Shown: positions 34,029-45,159, numbered from the stretch's first letter. The stretch is 64,000 nucleotides of DNA from Fimbriimonas sp. (GCA_031292555.1 JARLGV010000022.1:62001-126000), one strand, 5' to 3'. Numbers and translations are program-made. The notes: a model not told the origin generated them from the sequence alone.

Positions 34029-37000
34029 GTGCAAGAAAAATACGATACGTCTGGGGGCTCCTCAAGCGAATATGGAGGTCGGAGAGGCAAGAAGGGACAT
34101 GTCGATGATCCCGAGCGGTTACTTGTGTCCCTGATCGATGCCGTCCAGGATATTCTGGATCTAGATGGCCTGCTCGTTGCGATCGCCGACATGTTTACGG
34201 ACACGTGGGGCTTTGATCAAGCGACCGTCTATTGGTACGATCCCGCCGGTAAGGGAATGCATGCGGCAGGCCGTCTAGAATCGATGCTCAAGGGTGCGGG
34301 TTCGGAGCCGTCCTTAGCGAACCGATTAAGCGACTGCACGGGTTGGCAGGATGCCGAAGCATCTGAGGTTGGTTACATTCTTGGACTTCGGGATCATAGT
34401 CGTTCACATGCGACAGTACAAACATCCAAGTTACCAAACCACGCAGTGTTCCGGCTACGGATGGGCGACGACCTCGTGGGCTGCGTGGCAGTCGATTTCG
34501 CCAGTACGCATCGGTCGATCTCTAGTGATTTGATCGCCGAGGTATTGCCATTCGCCAAACGTGTCGCCTTGGCAGTTCATGTTGCAAGACTACGAGCGGA
34601 GCGCGCGTCAGCAGTCAGGCTGCAGCGCCAACTGACCGACATCGCGATTGCGATCGTCGAGAACGAAGACTCCGATCTTGTGCTGAGACGTGTGAGAGAT
34701 GCGCTTCTCGAAACAGGGTTGGTGGATCGGGTCGGCGTTTGGTTGGTGGAGAACTTTACTGCCATCGGCACCTGGGGCACGGACGAAGCCGGCAAGCCGA
34801 TCGACGAACACGGCCTTAGCTATCCACTCGATGTGTTCGCTCAGGAGCATCGCGCCTTCTGGTCTGGTTCGGAGCCCTATGTTATCTTTCCACACCATGT
34901 GGTCCACCTTTCGGACGGGACGAAAAAGACCGATGTTTCCTACGGTGTAATGGCTCTCAAAGCAGGCGAAGAGCTTGTAGGACTCGTGACCGTCGACATG
35001 GCTCTGTCGGGACGGAGCCTGAGCCCAGAAGTATTCGATCTCTTATTGCCGATTGCGAAGCAGGCTGGTGTTGTAGTACACAACTCGCGGCTTCGTGCTG
35101 GGCGCGAAGCGGTGATACGTGAGCAGCAAAAGCTCATGGAAATCGCGGTTGCGATCACCGCAAACGAGGACACCGATGCAGTACTTCGGATGGTGAGGGA
35201 CGCCATCATCGAAATCGGCTCGATCGATCGAGTGGGAGTGTGGCTAATAGACGATGACGTCGCGCGGGGCACATGGGGTACCGACGACAAGGGGCGCTTG
35301 GCTGACGAACATCAATCTCACTTCGAGCTTGATGGTTTCCGGGATTACTTTGCCGAATGCATGAAGCGCGGCAAACCATACGCGATTAGCATCCCGGAGC
35401 GCATCCCACTCAACGACGGCACTTTCGCCTATAACGTTCCTTGTGCGGTCGTGCCACTCCGCACCGGGGAAAACGTCGTCGGTCTGGTCACTGTCGATAC
35501 GCTCTTGACCCGGCGTCCCATCAGGCCCGAGCAGCTTGAGGTACTTTTGCCCCTCACCAAACAGGCGGCGATCGTCGTGCAGAATCACAGGCTATTGCTG
35601 GCGGCCAACCAAGAGATCGAGCGCCGCAAAGCGGCCGAAGATTTGCTGACGAAACAGGCCGAAGAACTCACTATAGCCAGAGATGAAGCACTGGCTGGTA
35701 CGCAGGCCAAGAGCGAATTCCTGGCGAATATGAGTCACGAGATCCGTACTCCGATGAACGGGGTGACGGGAATGATTTCGATGTTGCTTCAGACGGCGTT
35801 GACATCAGAGCAGCGCGACTATGCCCGGAGCGTCCAGAAGAGCGCTGAAGCCCTCCTATCCGTGATCAACGACATACTCGTGTTCTCGAAGCTTGAGGCT
35901 GGGATGACGCGCATCGAAGCTCATCCATTCAGCCTAAGAACGTGCGTCCAAGACGTTGCGGAAATGCTTGCCGCGCAAGTGAAGCGCGACTCGGTCGAGT
36001 TGAACTGCTTTGTTCCAACCGATTTTCCAGACGACTTGATTGGAGATACGGACCGACTCCGCCAGGTTATAACCAATCTCGTTGGCAATGCGGTGAAGTT
36101 CACATCCAAAGGTGAAGTATTTGTTAAGGCAACCTGTGTGAGCGAAACTCGGTCAAGTGCAACCGTTCGCATCGATGTCATCGACACGGGAATCGGCATT
36201 GCCGAGAATCGAATGGAGACGATCTTCGATCCGTTCACCCAGGTTGACGGGAGCCTAACGCGGAGGCGAGGGGGAACCGGGCTGGGCCTGACGATCACGA
36301 AGCGCATCGTGGACTTGATGGGTGGCTCGATCGGCCTGGAAACCAGGCTCGGATCGGGAAGCGCGTTCTGGGTCCAGCTCGAGTTCCCGAAGAACGTCGA
36401 GTCACCCTCGTCACTTGCCGAGACAGGACCCATAGTCGGCAAGACCGTACTTGTTGTGTCTTCCAGCGCCTACGTGTCGTTCATTCTTGGCGAATATGTT
36501 CGCGGTCTAGGCGGAAGCGTCCACCCAGTTCATGCCCTTGCAGAGCTAAGTGAGATTGACCTGACTACAAACGGGGCACTTCAATTCGACATCGTGCTGA
36601 TCGATCAACGGCTTCCCCAGATGGACGGGATCGAAGCTCTACACGTGCTCAGGGGCACTCTCGCGGCTGCAAATGCGAAGTTCATCGTGATCGCCTCGCT
36701 CCAAGACCGGATGCAAGAATCGGCATCACGGTTCGGCGCCTTCGACGGGGTGGTAAACAAGCCGATCAGGTTGACGCACCTGCGAAGCATCCTGAGTCGG
36801 GCGGTCCGGTCCGAACCGGTCGATGGCCCATCGACGCCTCAAACCTCCTCAGATAAGCCGCTTGCCGGACTCAGGCTGCTGCTTGCCGAGGACAACCTCG
36901 TCAACGCGACAGTTGCAACCGGGCGCTTGGGTATGTGGGGATGCCGGTGTGATCTTGCCGAAAATGGGGTCGAAGCAGTGCAGGCTGCCCAATCCGGGCA

Positions 37001-37268
37001 TTACGATGCGATATTGATGGACGTTTCGATGCCTGAGATGGATGGTATACAGGCGACGACCGAAATCAGGAAACGAGAGGGCGATTTGGGAGTTCATGTC
37101 CCCATCATCGCGATGACCGCCTACGCACTTGAAGGCGATCGAGAGAAGTGCCTGGCCGCCGGAATGGACGATTACGTATCGAAGCCAGTGGACTTCGACG
37201 AACTCCTGAGGAAGCTGCATTTTTGGGTGAAGGGAAGTCCTGACGTTTCAGCTGCCCCTCACCCGTAA
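34029..37268 (+). CDS. Soluble hybrid histidine kinase with three GAF domains and two receiver domains
   Basis: This is a 1079-residue signalling protein with no membrane segment. Three GAF-like sensor domains lie at about 25-190, 195-355 and 365-535; the second and third share repeated motifs such as AIVENEDSDLVLRRVRDALLETG and AITANEDTDAVLRMVRDAIIEIG. A short coiled coil precedes HisKA with the phosphorylated His in FLANMSHEIRTPMNG (His570) and an HATPase with GTGLGLTITKRIVDLMGG. Receiver 1 (about 790-920) keeps an Asp in VLIDQRLP (859) but lacks the N-terminal acidic pair. Receiver 2 (about 940-1065) is intact, with Asp998 in ILMDVSMPEMDG. It presumably senses a cytoplasmic ligand. The GTG start at 34029 lacks a strong ribosome-binding site. 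Confidence 0.9.
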   Translation: MQEKYDTSGGSSSEYGGRRGKKGHVDDPERLLVSLIDAVQDILDLDGLLVAIADMFTDTWGFDQATVYWYDPAGKGMHAAGRLESMLKGAGSEPSLANRLSDCTGWQDAEASEVGYILGLRDHSRSHATVQTSKLPNHAVFRLRMGDDLVGCVAVDFASTHRSISSDLIAEVLPFAKRVALAVHVARLRAERASAVRLQRQLTDIAIAIVENEDSDLVLRRVRDALLETGLVDRVGVWLVENFTAIGTWGTDEAGKPIDEHGLSYPLDVFAQEHRAFWSGSEPYVIFPHHVVHLSDGTKKTDVSYGVMALKAGEELVGLVTVDMALSGRSLSPEVFDLLLPIAKQAGVVVHNSRLRAGREAVIREQQKLMEIAVAITANEDTDAVLRMVRDAIIEIGSIDRVGVWLIDDDVARGTWGTDDKGRLADEHQSHFELDGFRDYFAECMKRGKPYAISIPERIPLNDGTFAYNVPCAVVPLRTGENVVGLVTVDTLLTRRPIRPEQLEVLLPLTKQAAIVVQNHRLLLAANQEIERRKAAEDLLTKQAEELTIARDEALAGTQAKSEFLANMSHEIRTPMNGVTGMISMLLQTALTSEQRDYARSVQKSAEALLSVINDILVFSKLEAGMTRIEAHPFSLRTCVQDVAEMLAAQVKRDSVELNCFVPTDFPDDLIGDTDRLRQVITNLVGNAVKFTSKGEVFVKATCVSETRSSATVRIDVIDTGIGIAENRMETIFDPFTQVDGSLTRRRGGTGLGLTITKRIVDLMGGSIGLETRLGSGSAFWVQLEFPKNVESPSSLAETGPIVGKTVLVVSSSAYVSFILGEYVRGLGGSVHPVHALAELSEIDLTTNGALQFDIVLIDQRLPQMDGIEALHVLRGTLAAANAKFIVIASLQDRMQESASRFGAFDGVVNKPIRLTHLRSILSRAVRSEPVDGPSTPQTSSDKPLAGLRLLLAEDNLVNATVATGRLGMWGCRCDLAENGVEAVQAAQSGHYDAILMDVSMPEMDGIQATTEIRKREGDLGVHVPIIAMTAYALEGDREKCLAAGMDDYVSKPVDFDELLRKLHFWVKGSPDVSAAPHP

Positions 37269-37277
37269 GGCGTCTGT

Positions 37278-38669
37278 CTACTTGAAGCCGGGCAGGAACT
37301 CCTCTTCGGCCCTGAACAGGCGATCGACCATTTCGACGATCTCCGCAGGGCAACATACGGCCGACGTGAGAGGATCGAACATGAGCGCCCAGGTCGCCAG
37401 CTCTTTCGAACGATGGATCGCTGCATCGGCGGCCAGATCGAACATCCTCATGTTAGAATCGCAGATTGCGGCCATCTGCTTGGGTAGCCTTCCGAACCGG
37501 ATCGGCTGTATCCCGTTATGGTTCACAAGGCAAGCCACTTCGATGCATCCGTCGGCAGGAAGGTTCTCTATACAGCCACTGTTTAAAACATTGCCGTGAA
37601 TCTTGAATGGCTGGTTCTTCTCGATAGCTTCGATAATCCATGCGCCGTACTCCCAGCTTCGTTCGGTCTTAATCGGGTCCTCGCCGGAAAGTTGGCGAGC
37701 TCGACTCTCGTCTTGGCCCTTCCGCCAGGTTGGCCAGTTGTCCGCGTAGAAGCTCTCTTGACCTCTATACCCGGTGTCGGTGTACTTGTCGAGAAGGTCC
37801 TTGCGCTTTCGGTAGTAGGGCAGATACTCGCTCAAGTGACCGCTCGACTCTGTGATAAACGCACCAAAGTGGAGCATCATGTCGCTCCTAACCGGCTCAT
37901 TCTTGGCGAATTCGCTCGACCGGTCGCGGGCCTTTTCCATGAGGATGGGATAAAGGCTCTCGCCGCTAATGTGGTTGAACTCGGTGAACCAGGCCAGATG
38001 GTTGATTCCTGCACACTTCCACTGGACCTCATCGTACGGCGTCTCGGCGTATTCGGCGAGCATGTGAGATGTCCCTTGCACCGAATGACAAAGGCCGACA
38101 GTGTGAAGGCTCGATGTTCGAGCAGCGGCCAGGCACATCATGTTCATTGGGTTGGTGTAGTTCAACACTACTGCCTTGGGGCAAAGTCGCTCGGCGTCCT
38201 TCAAAATCTGTAGATAGACGGGAATCGTGCGCATGGCCTTCATGAGTCCGCCTGGCCCGATTGTGTCGCCGATGTTTTGGCTCACACCGAACTCGAGTGG
38301 GATGTCGTTGTCGAACCGAACGCATGCGACTCCACTGACTTCGATCGCGTTGACTATGTAGTCGGTTCCGGGCAAAAGGTCCTCGCGGTTTGTGCTTGCG
38401 CGCACCGTCCATGTTTTCGAATCGCTCAATTCGTCGACGATTTTTCGCATGAGTTTCTCGGCGAGCGCAAGCCGCTCGCCGTCAATATCAATCAGCCGAA
38501 GCTCGCCGCCGATGTTGTCCGGCGTAAGGATCACGTCCTTCAGAATCGAATTGGTGAAAAAGCTGCCGGCTCCCATCATCGTCACGTTGATCTTTCTGGG
38601 CATTTTCCCGGGTAGACCAAGGCGGTTGTCGGCTTTCGTGTGGTCGGCGTGAGAAGTAGCGGAAGGCAT
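37278..38669 (-). CDS. Glycoside hydrolase family 4 enzyme (alpha-galactosidase/alpha-glucosidase type)
   Basis: This 463-residue protein belongs to GH4, whose members use NAD+ and Mn2+ to cleave glycosides by a redox-elimination mechanism. The nucleotide-binding start is VTMMGAGSFFTNSILKDVIL, followed by LRLIDIDGERL. The metal/cofactor motif is VGLCHSVQGT, and AGINHLAWF and NIGDTIGPGG are also typical. The C-H-S motif resembles the MelA/AglA branch acting on alpha-glucosides or galactosides rather than phospho-beta-glucosidases, but substrate assignment is tentative. The start at 38669 includes 22 extra residues before MPRKINVTMMGAG (ATG at 38603), which may be the true start. It converges with the histidine kinase gene. 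Confidence 0.87.
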   Translation of the reverse strand: MPSATSHADHTKADNRLGLPGKMPRKINVTMMGAGSFFTNSILKDVILTPDNIGGELRLIDIDGERLALAEKLMRKIVDELSDSKTWTVRASTNREDLLPGTDYIVNAIEVSGVACVRFDNDIPLEFGVSQNIGDTIGPGGLMKAMRTIPVYLQILKDAERLCPKAVVLNYTNPMNMMCLAAARTSSLHTVGLCHSVQGTSHMLAEYAETPYDEVQWKCAGINHLAWFTEFNHISGESLYPILMEKARDRSSEFAKNEPVRSDMMLHFGAFITESSGHLSEYLPYYRKRKDLLDKYTDTGYRGQESFYADNWPTWRKGQDESRARQLSGEDPIKTERSWEYGAWIIEAIEKNQPFKIHGNVLNSGCIENLPADGCIEVACLVNHNGIQPIRFGRLPKQMAAICDSNMRMFDLAADAAIHRSKELATWALMFDPLTSAVCCPAEIVEMVDRLFRAEEEFLPGFK

Positions 38670-38854
38670 GCCTTGAACTTAGCAGATGGGGGCGATGGCC
38701 CGCCACCGTGTCGTCAAATCCTTCCGACAATGGAGCATAAAACGTGTTTGGCCAGTACTTGAATATAATCAAGAACCAGGCATTCCATGCGCCCATCAGC
38801 AAGAACGAGTGAGCGGATGATCTAAGCTGGGATACAGTAGGAGACCCTCAAGCG

Positions 38855-39328
38855 ATGTCCAAGGTACAAGGCCCCGGCTTCGAAAGCAAATTGATCCTTT
38901 TGATTGAGGACAATATCGACGACGAGCGGCTGACCCTTCGTGCCCTTCGCCGGAACAACATCATGAACGAGGTTGTTGTCGCTTGTGACGGGCAAGAAGC
39001 GATCGACTACCTCTTTGGAACCGGCAGTTATCGAGGAAGGGATACATCGATGCTTCCGGCAGTAGTCATTCTCGACTTGAAGCTTCCACGGCTAAGCGGA
39101 TTGGAGGTCTTGGAGCGCATTAGGAATAACGACGCGACAAAGCGCGTCCCGGTCGTCGTGCTTACGGCATCGGAGGACCAGGGCCAGGTCCAAGAGAGCT
39201 ATCGACTGGGAGCGAATTCCTTCATCCAGAAACCATCCGACCCGGCCGACTTCTCCGAGATGATCCTACAGGTGGCGATGTACTGGCTCCTGCTCAACCG
39301 CACGATGCCAGAGCGCATGCTCGCCTGA
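38855..39328 (+). CDS. Single-domain response regulator (Rcp1-like)
   Basis: This 157-residue receiver has the acidic pair in LLIEDNIDDERLTLRAL, the phosphoacceptor Asp in VVILDLKLPRLSG, the Thr in VVVLTASED, and the Lys in SFIQKPSDPADF. The IDYLFGTGSYRGRD insertion between helix 2 and strand 3 is typical of Rcp1-type regulators that partner with phytochrome-like or GAF-containing kinases. There is no output domain. A TATAAT-like hexamer at 38764-38769 lies about 85 bp upstream. The nearby GAF-containing kinase (34029) is a candidate partner, though GH4 lies between them on the other strand. Confidence 0.9.
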   Translation: MSKVQGPGFESKLILLIEDNIDDERLTLRALRRNNIMNEVVVACDGQEAIDYLFGTGSYRGRDTSMLPAVVILDLKLPRLSGLEVLERIRNNDATKRVPVVVLTASEDQGQVQESYRLGANSFIQKPSDPADFSEMILQVAMYWLLLNRTMPERMLA

Positions 39329-39346
39329 CGACGGTCCAACATTTTG

Positions 39347-40816
39347 TCAGCAAAGCTGAGCTTCTGGCGAGGAGAATAAGACTTTGTTGATGCGCCTCAT
39401 TGCGTTGCCGGCTTGATTCACGGTTGCGAAGGCCTTTGCCGGACCTCCTAGCCGATCCAACTCCTGCACGAGTACGGCCTGCTTCTCCGTCGAGAGGGCT
39501 ACGTCGAAGATGTCCAACACGTAGGCGATCGCCTGCTGCGAGTTACCGGTCCTGTGGTTGTCCACCAATTTCTGGAGAATCAACTTGGCCGGCGCTCCGT
39601 TCTTTCCCCTAGGGGCGAAGAGAAAGTCCTGCCACCGGATTCGTTCCATCATGGTTGCCGTGGTCAGCCATGCCTCACCCCACTTCCAGCCGCTAACATC
39701 AAACGGGAATAGCAGGTCGAGGCCCTGATTCCGCATTGTGCGGGCCAACTGGTTGATCTCGTCGCCTGCGATCGGCCACATCGACTGTGTCGGCAACGCG
39801 TGCGGATCTCTTCGTGCGGCCATAGCGCTGGATGCGCCGACCTGACGTAGCTGTCCAATGCAAAAATCGACCGGACTCTTGACACGAGTGCGAATGCAGC
39901 GTTCGCTCCAGAATTCTTTGGAGTGCGCCAATGCGTCCAACAGAGGCTTGATGTGCAGGTCGTTCTTGTACCAGATTCGCACGAACTTCTCGATGGTCTC
40001 GGGCTCTGGGTTCTCGTATGCGAAATGGGAGAGGATTTTCCCGACGATGCGTTTGGCAGTTACCGGATGATATGCCAGCATCTTCATGAATCCCTCGGCA
40101 TCGTAGGCTGCCGTCTTTCCCAAGATCGTCTTGTGTCCCAGATCGCGCATTTCCGGAGAAAAGCTCGAGGCCACCAGGGGCCAGCCATACTCGATCGCGC
40201 CCTGGATTTTCGCGTTTTGGTCGCCTCCAAGGCGTTCGTATATCGGATATCTCAGACTCCAGCCGAGAAGGCAGCGTGCAGCTTCCTGAACGTCCTTTTC
40301 GGTGTAGTTGCCGATGCCCAAGGTGAAGAGTTCCATGACTTCGCGGGCAAAATTCTCATTTGGGTGACCGGGGACGCTTTGATCGGTATCGAGCCACCTC
40401 AACATGGCCGGAGTCTTGCTCACTTCGAAGAGCAGTGAGTAGAAACTCCCGCTTCCGTGCTCTCTCATCACGTCGACGTACGCATGCATCATCGGGCCGA
40501 AGTCGCACTTCGATCCGCTGATCGCGAAATGGTTGTGCCAGAAGAGCGTCAGCTTCTCTTCGAGAGGACGATCGGTCGTGACCATGCGGTACTGCCACCA
40601 CGCCCGAGTTCTATATGGGTCCAAGCTGTATTTCCCGTCGGGCTGCACGTACCACTCCCAGACCTGTGGAGTTGCCTGGTTGGGGAGTCTTTCGAAGTTG
40701 ATCAGGCGATCAATCGTCCCGTCGACTCCGAGGCGAACGTACTTGTCGAGTTCAAGGCGACCGGCGCCAAGACCGAACCGGCGAAGAAGATGGGCGACCT
40801 TCTGCTCAACTATCAT
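39347..40816 (-). CDS. DUF1800 family protein
   Basis: This 489-residue protein matches DUF1800. KVAHLLRRFGLGAGRLELDKYV at the start, EKLTLFWHNHFAIS (about 89-102), PNENFAREVMELFTLGIGNYTEKDVQEAARCLLGW, and a late DVSGWKWGEAWL are hallmark motifs. The family is common in Planctomycetes and related bacteria, often next to a DUF1501 gene; that partner is absent here. No signal peptide is visible at the chosen start. The biochemical role of the family is unknown. It converges with the response regulator gene with about 20 bp between stops. Confidence 0.87.
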   Translation of the reverse strand: MIVEQKVAHLLRRFGLGAGRLELDKYVRLGVDGTIDRLINFERLPNQATPQVWEWYVQPDGKYSLDPYRTRAWWQYRMVTTDRPLEEKLTLFWHNHFAISGSKCDFGPMMHAYVDVMREHGSGSFYSLLFEVSKTPAMLRWLDTDQSVPGHPNENFAREVMELFTLGIGNYTEKDVQEAARCLLGWSLRYPIYERLGGDQNAKIQGAIEYGWPLVASSFSPEMRDLGHKTILGKTAAYDAEGFMKMLAYHPVTAKRIVGKILSHFAYENPEPETIEKFVRIWYKNDLHIKPLLDALAHSKEFWSERCIRTRVKSPVDFCIGQLRQVGASSAMAARRDPHALPTQSMWPIAGDEINQLARTMRNQGLDLLFPFDVSGWKWGEAWLTTATMMERIRWQDFLFAPRGKNGAPAKLILQKLVDNHRTGNSQQAIAYVLDIFDVALSTEKQAVLVQELDRLGGPAKAFATVNQAGNAMRRINKVLFSSPEAQLC

Positions 40817-41168
40817 TTGTGAACCTTAGTTGTTCGGCCAAGCGCGGGACCGCTTGTCGTCCGAGGATAGGTTATTGTACGACCACCGGCTTGTCATTAG
40901 GCGAGGATTCGGCTGGGCTAGTCGATGTTCTCCGTCGACCCGCTTTGTCTGGAGACGGGCTTCGCATCGCCGACGAAACATCGCGTGCCAGATCGGGACC
41001 TCCGCCTTCTCAAAACGCTTTTGAACCTCGTTCGGGGGCGGTCACCCTTTTCCATGACAAACTTGTCTGCTCGTTTGAACGCAATTTCCTTTTTTGCCGA
41101 TGCTAACCCTTTCCGAAGAACGTTAAGGAGGTTAATAATCTCTCACGATTCTGGGCATTTGAGAAGGA
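40817..41168. other. 352-bp intergenic region without a supported gene
   Basis: This stretch separates the divergent DUF1800 and small-protein genes. Short open frames exist on the plus strand (for example 40819-41106), but their peptides are Arg/Ser/Cys-rich without any recognisable pattern, and their codon use looks random. I see no tRNA, terminator or clear promoter pair. It probably holds promoters for both flanking genes. Confidence 0.5.
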
Positions 41169-41477
41169 ATGAACCAAACGCAAACGACATCTCTAATGGG
41201 TCTCGACGATCTTTTTCCCGAGTTCCTTTACGTGTTGCACCACCCCGCAAGCAACCGATACGGTTGTTTCCAGTACGAGGGTATCCACGGTTTGGCTTGC
41301 TTTAGCAATGAGGCTGCCGCAGTTCGATTCGCCGAGTGGATCGATCTTTCGGGGATGACGACCAACGAAGTGACTTTCGATCAAGCCCGTGAAGTCGCCA
41401 AGGATCGTCCACTTCCAGTCGTGTCCCTGATGCTTCTCGACACAATCAATAATCCGAAGATTCACTTCGTGCGCTGA
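41169..41477 (+). CDS. Small hypothetical protein
   Basis: This is a 102-residue acidic protein with a good ribosome-binding site (GAGAAGGA directly before the ATG). MGLDDLFPEFLYVLHHPASNRYGCFQYEGIHGLACFS looks like a compact beta-strand start, and VTFDQAREVAKDRPLPVVSLMLLD like a helix-strand end. There is no signal peptide or membrane helix. I do not recognise the family. Codon use and a plausible hydrophobic pattern support it as real. It lies upstream of the groESL promoter and is not obviously part of that operon. Confidence 0.6.
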   Translation: MNQTQTTSLMGLDDLFPEFLYVLHHPASNRYGCFQYEGIHGLACFSNEAAAVRFAEWIDLSGMTTNEVTFDQAREVAKDRPLPVVSLMLLDTINNPKIHFVR

Positions 41478-41701
41478 TCTCGCCTCACTTTCGATTCGGC
41501 AATCCGTTGATATTGGCGGAGCATTTTGGCGCCCGTTCGCACGCCTATTGGCTTTCGAAGCGCTTTCCGGGAGAAAGGCATTTTTGCTGCCATCTTTGGA
41601 CAAACTCCACGATGAGATTGATGACTGTGATTTCGGCCATCAATGGTGTTGAGCGTTCGGTGGCTGTTTTGGCACTCTCCGTCATATTTTGCTAATTTGG
41701 G

Positions 41702-41732
41702 TTGACGAAAAGGGACTCCCGGCAAGTAGACT
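41702..41732 (+). promoter_or_regulatory. groESL promoter
   Basis: TTGACG (41702-41707) matches a vegetative -35 box and TAGACT (41727-41732) is a plausible -10 with a longer than ideal 19-bp spacer. The CIRCE-like repeat starts right after the -10, so the expected transcription start falls in the operator. The rest of the 41478-41795 gap shows nothing else I can interpret. Confidence 0.5.
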
Positions 41733-41759
41733 TTAGCAGTCGAGGCTTGCGACTGCTAG
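41733..41759. promoter_or_regulatory. CIRCE-like operator (HrcA site) for groESL
   Basis: TTAGCAGTC, a 9-nt spacer and GACTGCTAG form an inverted repeat. The classic CIRCE element is TTAGCACTC-N9-GAGTGCTAA; here the C/G in the seventh position of each arm is swapped in a compensating way, and the last base of the right arm is G. The exact 9-nt spacing and position between promoter and groES support heat-shock repression by HrcA. No hrcA gene is in the window. Confidence 0.8.
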
Positions 41760-41795
41760 CCTCAATATCAGTTTGAGAGTTCTGGAGGAAGGAAT

Positions 41796-42086
41796 ATGGC
41801 AAATCTAAAGCCACTCGGCGATAAGGTCGTCGTTCAGCTTGTCGAACAGGAGGAGAAGACGGCGTCTGGCATCTATCTCCCGGACAGCGCAAAGAAAAAG
41901 CCCCAGGAGGGCAAGATCATCGCCGTCGGCGGAGGTCGAGTGCTCGACAACGGCGAGCGCAACACCCTCAGCGTGAAGGTTGGAGACCGCGTGCTCTTCA
42001 GCAAGTACGGCGGAAACGAAGTCACTGTCGACGGGGAAGACTACACGATTCTCGACGAGGATCAGATCTACGCGATTCTCAGCTAA
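41796..42086 (+). CDS. groES: Co-chaperonin GroES
   Basis: GroES caps the GroEL cavity during protein folding. The 96-residue protein has [38 protein letters not shown] with the typical start and mobile-loop segment, then [17 protein letters not shown] and a C-terminal DQIYAIL. The ribosome-binding site GGAGGAAGG lies upstream of the ATG. It is first in the groESL operon behind a CIRCE-like operator. Confidence 0.97.
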   Translation: MANLKPLGDKVVVQLVEQEEKTASGIYLPDSAKKKPQEGKIIAVGGGRVLDNGERNTLSVKVGDRVLFSKYGGNEVTVDGEDYTILDEDQIYAILS

Positions 42087-42159
42087 GGAATAGGCAAGGC
42101 GGCTTCACCAAACAGGTTCCGCCGAGTTTCGCATATAAGTTTCTAAAGGAGCAAATTAA

Positions 42160-43797
<1,638 letters not shown>

Positions 43798-43820
43798 TCC
43801 AGACCAAACGGTTTGGTCTC

Positions 43821-43854
43821 GCGCCTCGAAGCAATCGCTTCGAGGCGCTTTTTT
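43821..43854 (+). terminator. Rho-independent terminator of groESL
   Basis: GCGCCTCGAAGC and GCTTCGAGGCGC form a perfect 12-bp stem with a 4-nt loop, followed by six T. A second smaller palindrome (AGACCAAAC/GTTTGGTCT, about 43801-43819) lies just upstream, overlapping the end of the groEL transcript. Together they should end the transcript efficiently. Confidence 0.92.
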
Positions 43855-43904
43855 ATGGCTACCTCCTGACTCAGGCATTCGGGCAAACCGGGTAAAAGGG
43901 GATC

Positions 43905-45149
43905 ATGTCTGCTTATTCTCTCGCCAAAGACGTATACGCCGGGCTCGGAGTAGACGCCGATGCTGCGATCGAACAAGCTCTTGCGATTCCTATTTCGATT
44001 CATTGCTGGCAAGCCGATGACGTGTCCGGATTCGAAATGCATGAAGGCACGACGGACTCGGGAGGAATCATGGCTACGGGCAACTACCCGGGCCAGGCAA
44101 AGAACGCCAATCAGGTGCGGCAAGACCTCGAAAGAGTTCTGAGCCTCGTGCCGGGGGTACACCGTGCCAATCTCCATGCGATCTATGCGGAGACAAATGG
44201 AAAGTCTGTCGGGCGAGACGAGCTTGAGGTCGAGCACTTTGCCAACTGGATCGGTTGGGCAAAGGACATGGGCATCAAGTTGGACTTCAATCCAACATAT
44301 TTCGCTCATCCGATGGCCTCATCCGGCTACACGCTTTCGAGCGGAGAGCCGGAGGTCCGATCCTTCTGGATTCGGCACGGCATTGTATGCCGGAACATTG
44401 CCGCCGGCATGGCCAAAGCTCTTGGAAGTGAGTGCGTCCACAACCATTGGATTCCAGATGGAGGGAAGGACGCAACCGTGGATCGCTGGGGCCCACGCAA
44501 GCGCCTGATCGAAGCATACGACGAGATTCTCAACGAGTCATTGCCTGGTTGCACCGATGCGGTGGAAAGCAAGCTCTTCGGCTTGGGCTCTGAAGACTAC
44601 GTCGTCGGTTCATTCGAGTTCTACATGAACTATTCGCTGACGCGTAAAGTTATTCTCTGCCTCGATATGGGCCATTTCCATCCGACGGAGTCGGTGGCAG
44701 ACAAGCTATCGGCGATCTTGCAGTTCCACGACCGGGTCCTGCTCCATACGAGCCGGCCGATGCGCTGGGACAGCGACCACGTGGTCGTCTACAACGATGA
44801 ACTAAGACACACGTTTGCTGAGTTGGCGCGTGGTGGGGCCCTTTCAAGGGCGATCGTTGCATTGGACTTTTTCGATGCGAGCATCAACCGGATCGGCGCC
44901 TACGTCGTCGGTATTCGAGCAACGAGAAAGGCGATTCTGAATGCCCTGCTGGAGCCCACTTCGATGATTCAGCGGTGTGAATTCCATGGCAAGAACGCAC
45001 AGAAATTAGCGATCATGGAGGAACTCAAGACCATGCCATTCGGCGCTGTTTGGGATGAATTGTGCTCGCGCGCCGCTGTACCAGTGGGAATGGATTGGAT
45101 TCGTGATATGGAAGCGTACGAAAAGACGGTCCTTTGTGCCCGCACCTAA
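43905..45149 (+). CDS. rhaA: L-rhamnose isomerase RhaA
   Basis: This enzyme converts L-rhamnose to L-rhamnulose. The 414-residue protein aligns along its length with the family: SIHCWQADDVSGFE near 31-44, GGIMATGNYPGQAKNA, NLHAIYAET, LDFNPTYFAHP, NHWIPDGGKDATVDR, VGSFEFYMNYS, CLDMGHFHPTES, and ALDFFDASINRI. These blocks include the metal ligands of the xylose-isomerase fold. The ATG at 43905 is preceded by AAAGGGG. No rhamnulokinase or aldolase is adjacent; the next gene is a small unknown. Confidence 0.95.
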   Translation: MSAYSLAKDVYAGLGVDADAAIEQALAIPISIHCWQADDVSGFEMHEGTTDSGGIMATGNYPGQAKNANQVRQDLERVLSLVPGVHRANLHAIYAETNGKSVGRDELEVEHFANWIGWAKDMGIKLDFNPTYFAHPMASSGYTLSSGEPEVRSFWIRHGIVCRNIAAGMAKALGSECVHNHWIPDGGKDATVDRWGPRKRLIEAYDEILNESLPGCTDAVESKLFGLGSEDYVVGSFEFYMNYSLTRKVILCLDMGHFHPTESVADKLSAILQFHDRVLLHTSRPMRWDSDHVVVYNDELRHTFAELARGGALSRAIVALDFFDASINRIGAYVVGIRATRKAILNALLEPTSMIQRCEFHGKNAQKLAIMEELKTMPFGAVWDELCSRAAVPVGMDWIRDMEAYEKTVLCART

Positions 45150-45159
45150 CGGCAAGACG

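Noticed and set aside
40819-41106. 95-codon plus-strand frame in the gap after DUF1800
   Set aside because: Arg/Ser/Cys-rich peptide in random-looking sequence, no ribosome-binding site, overlapping other equally weak frames.
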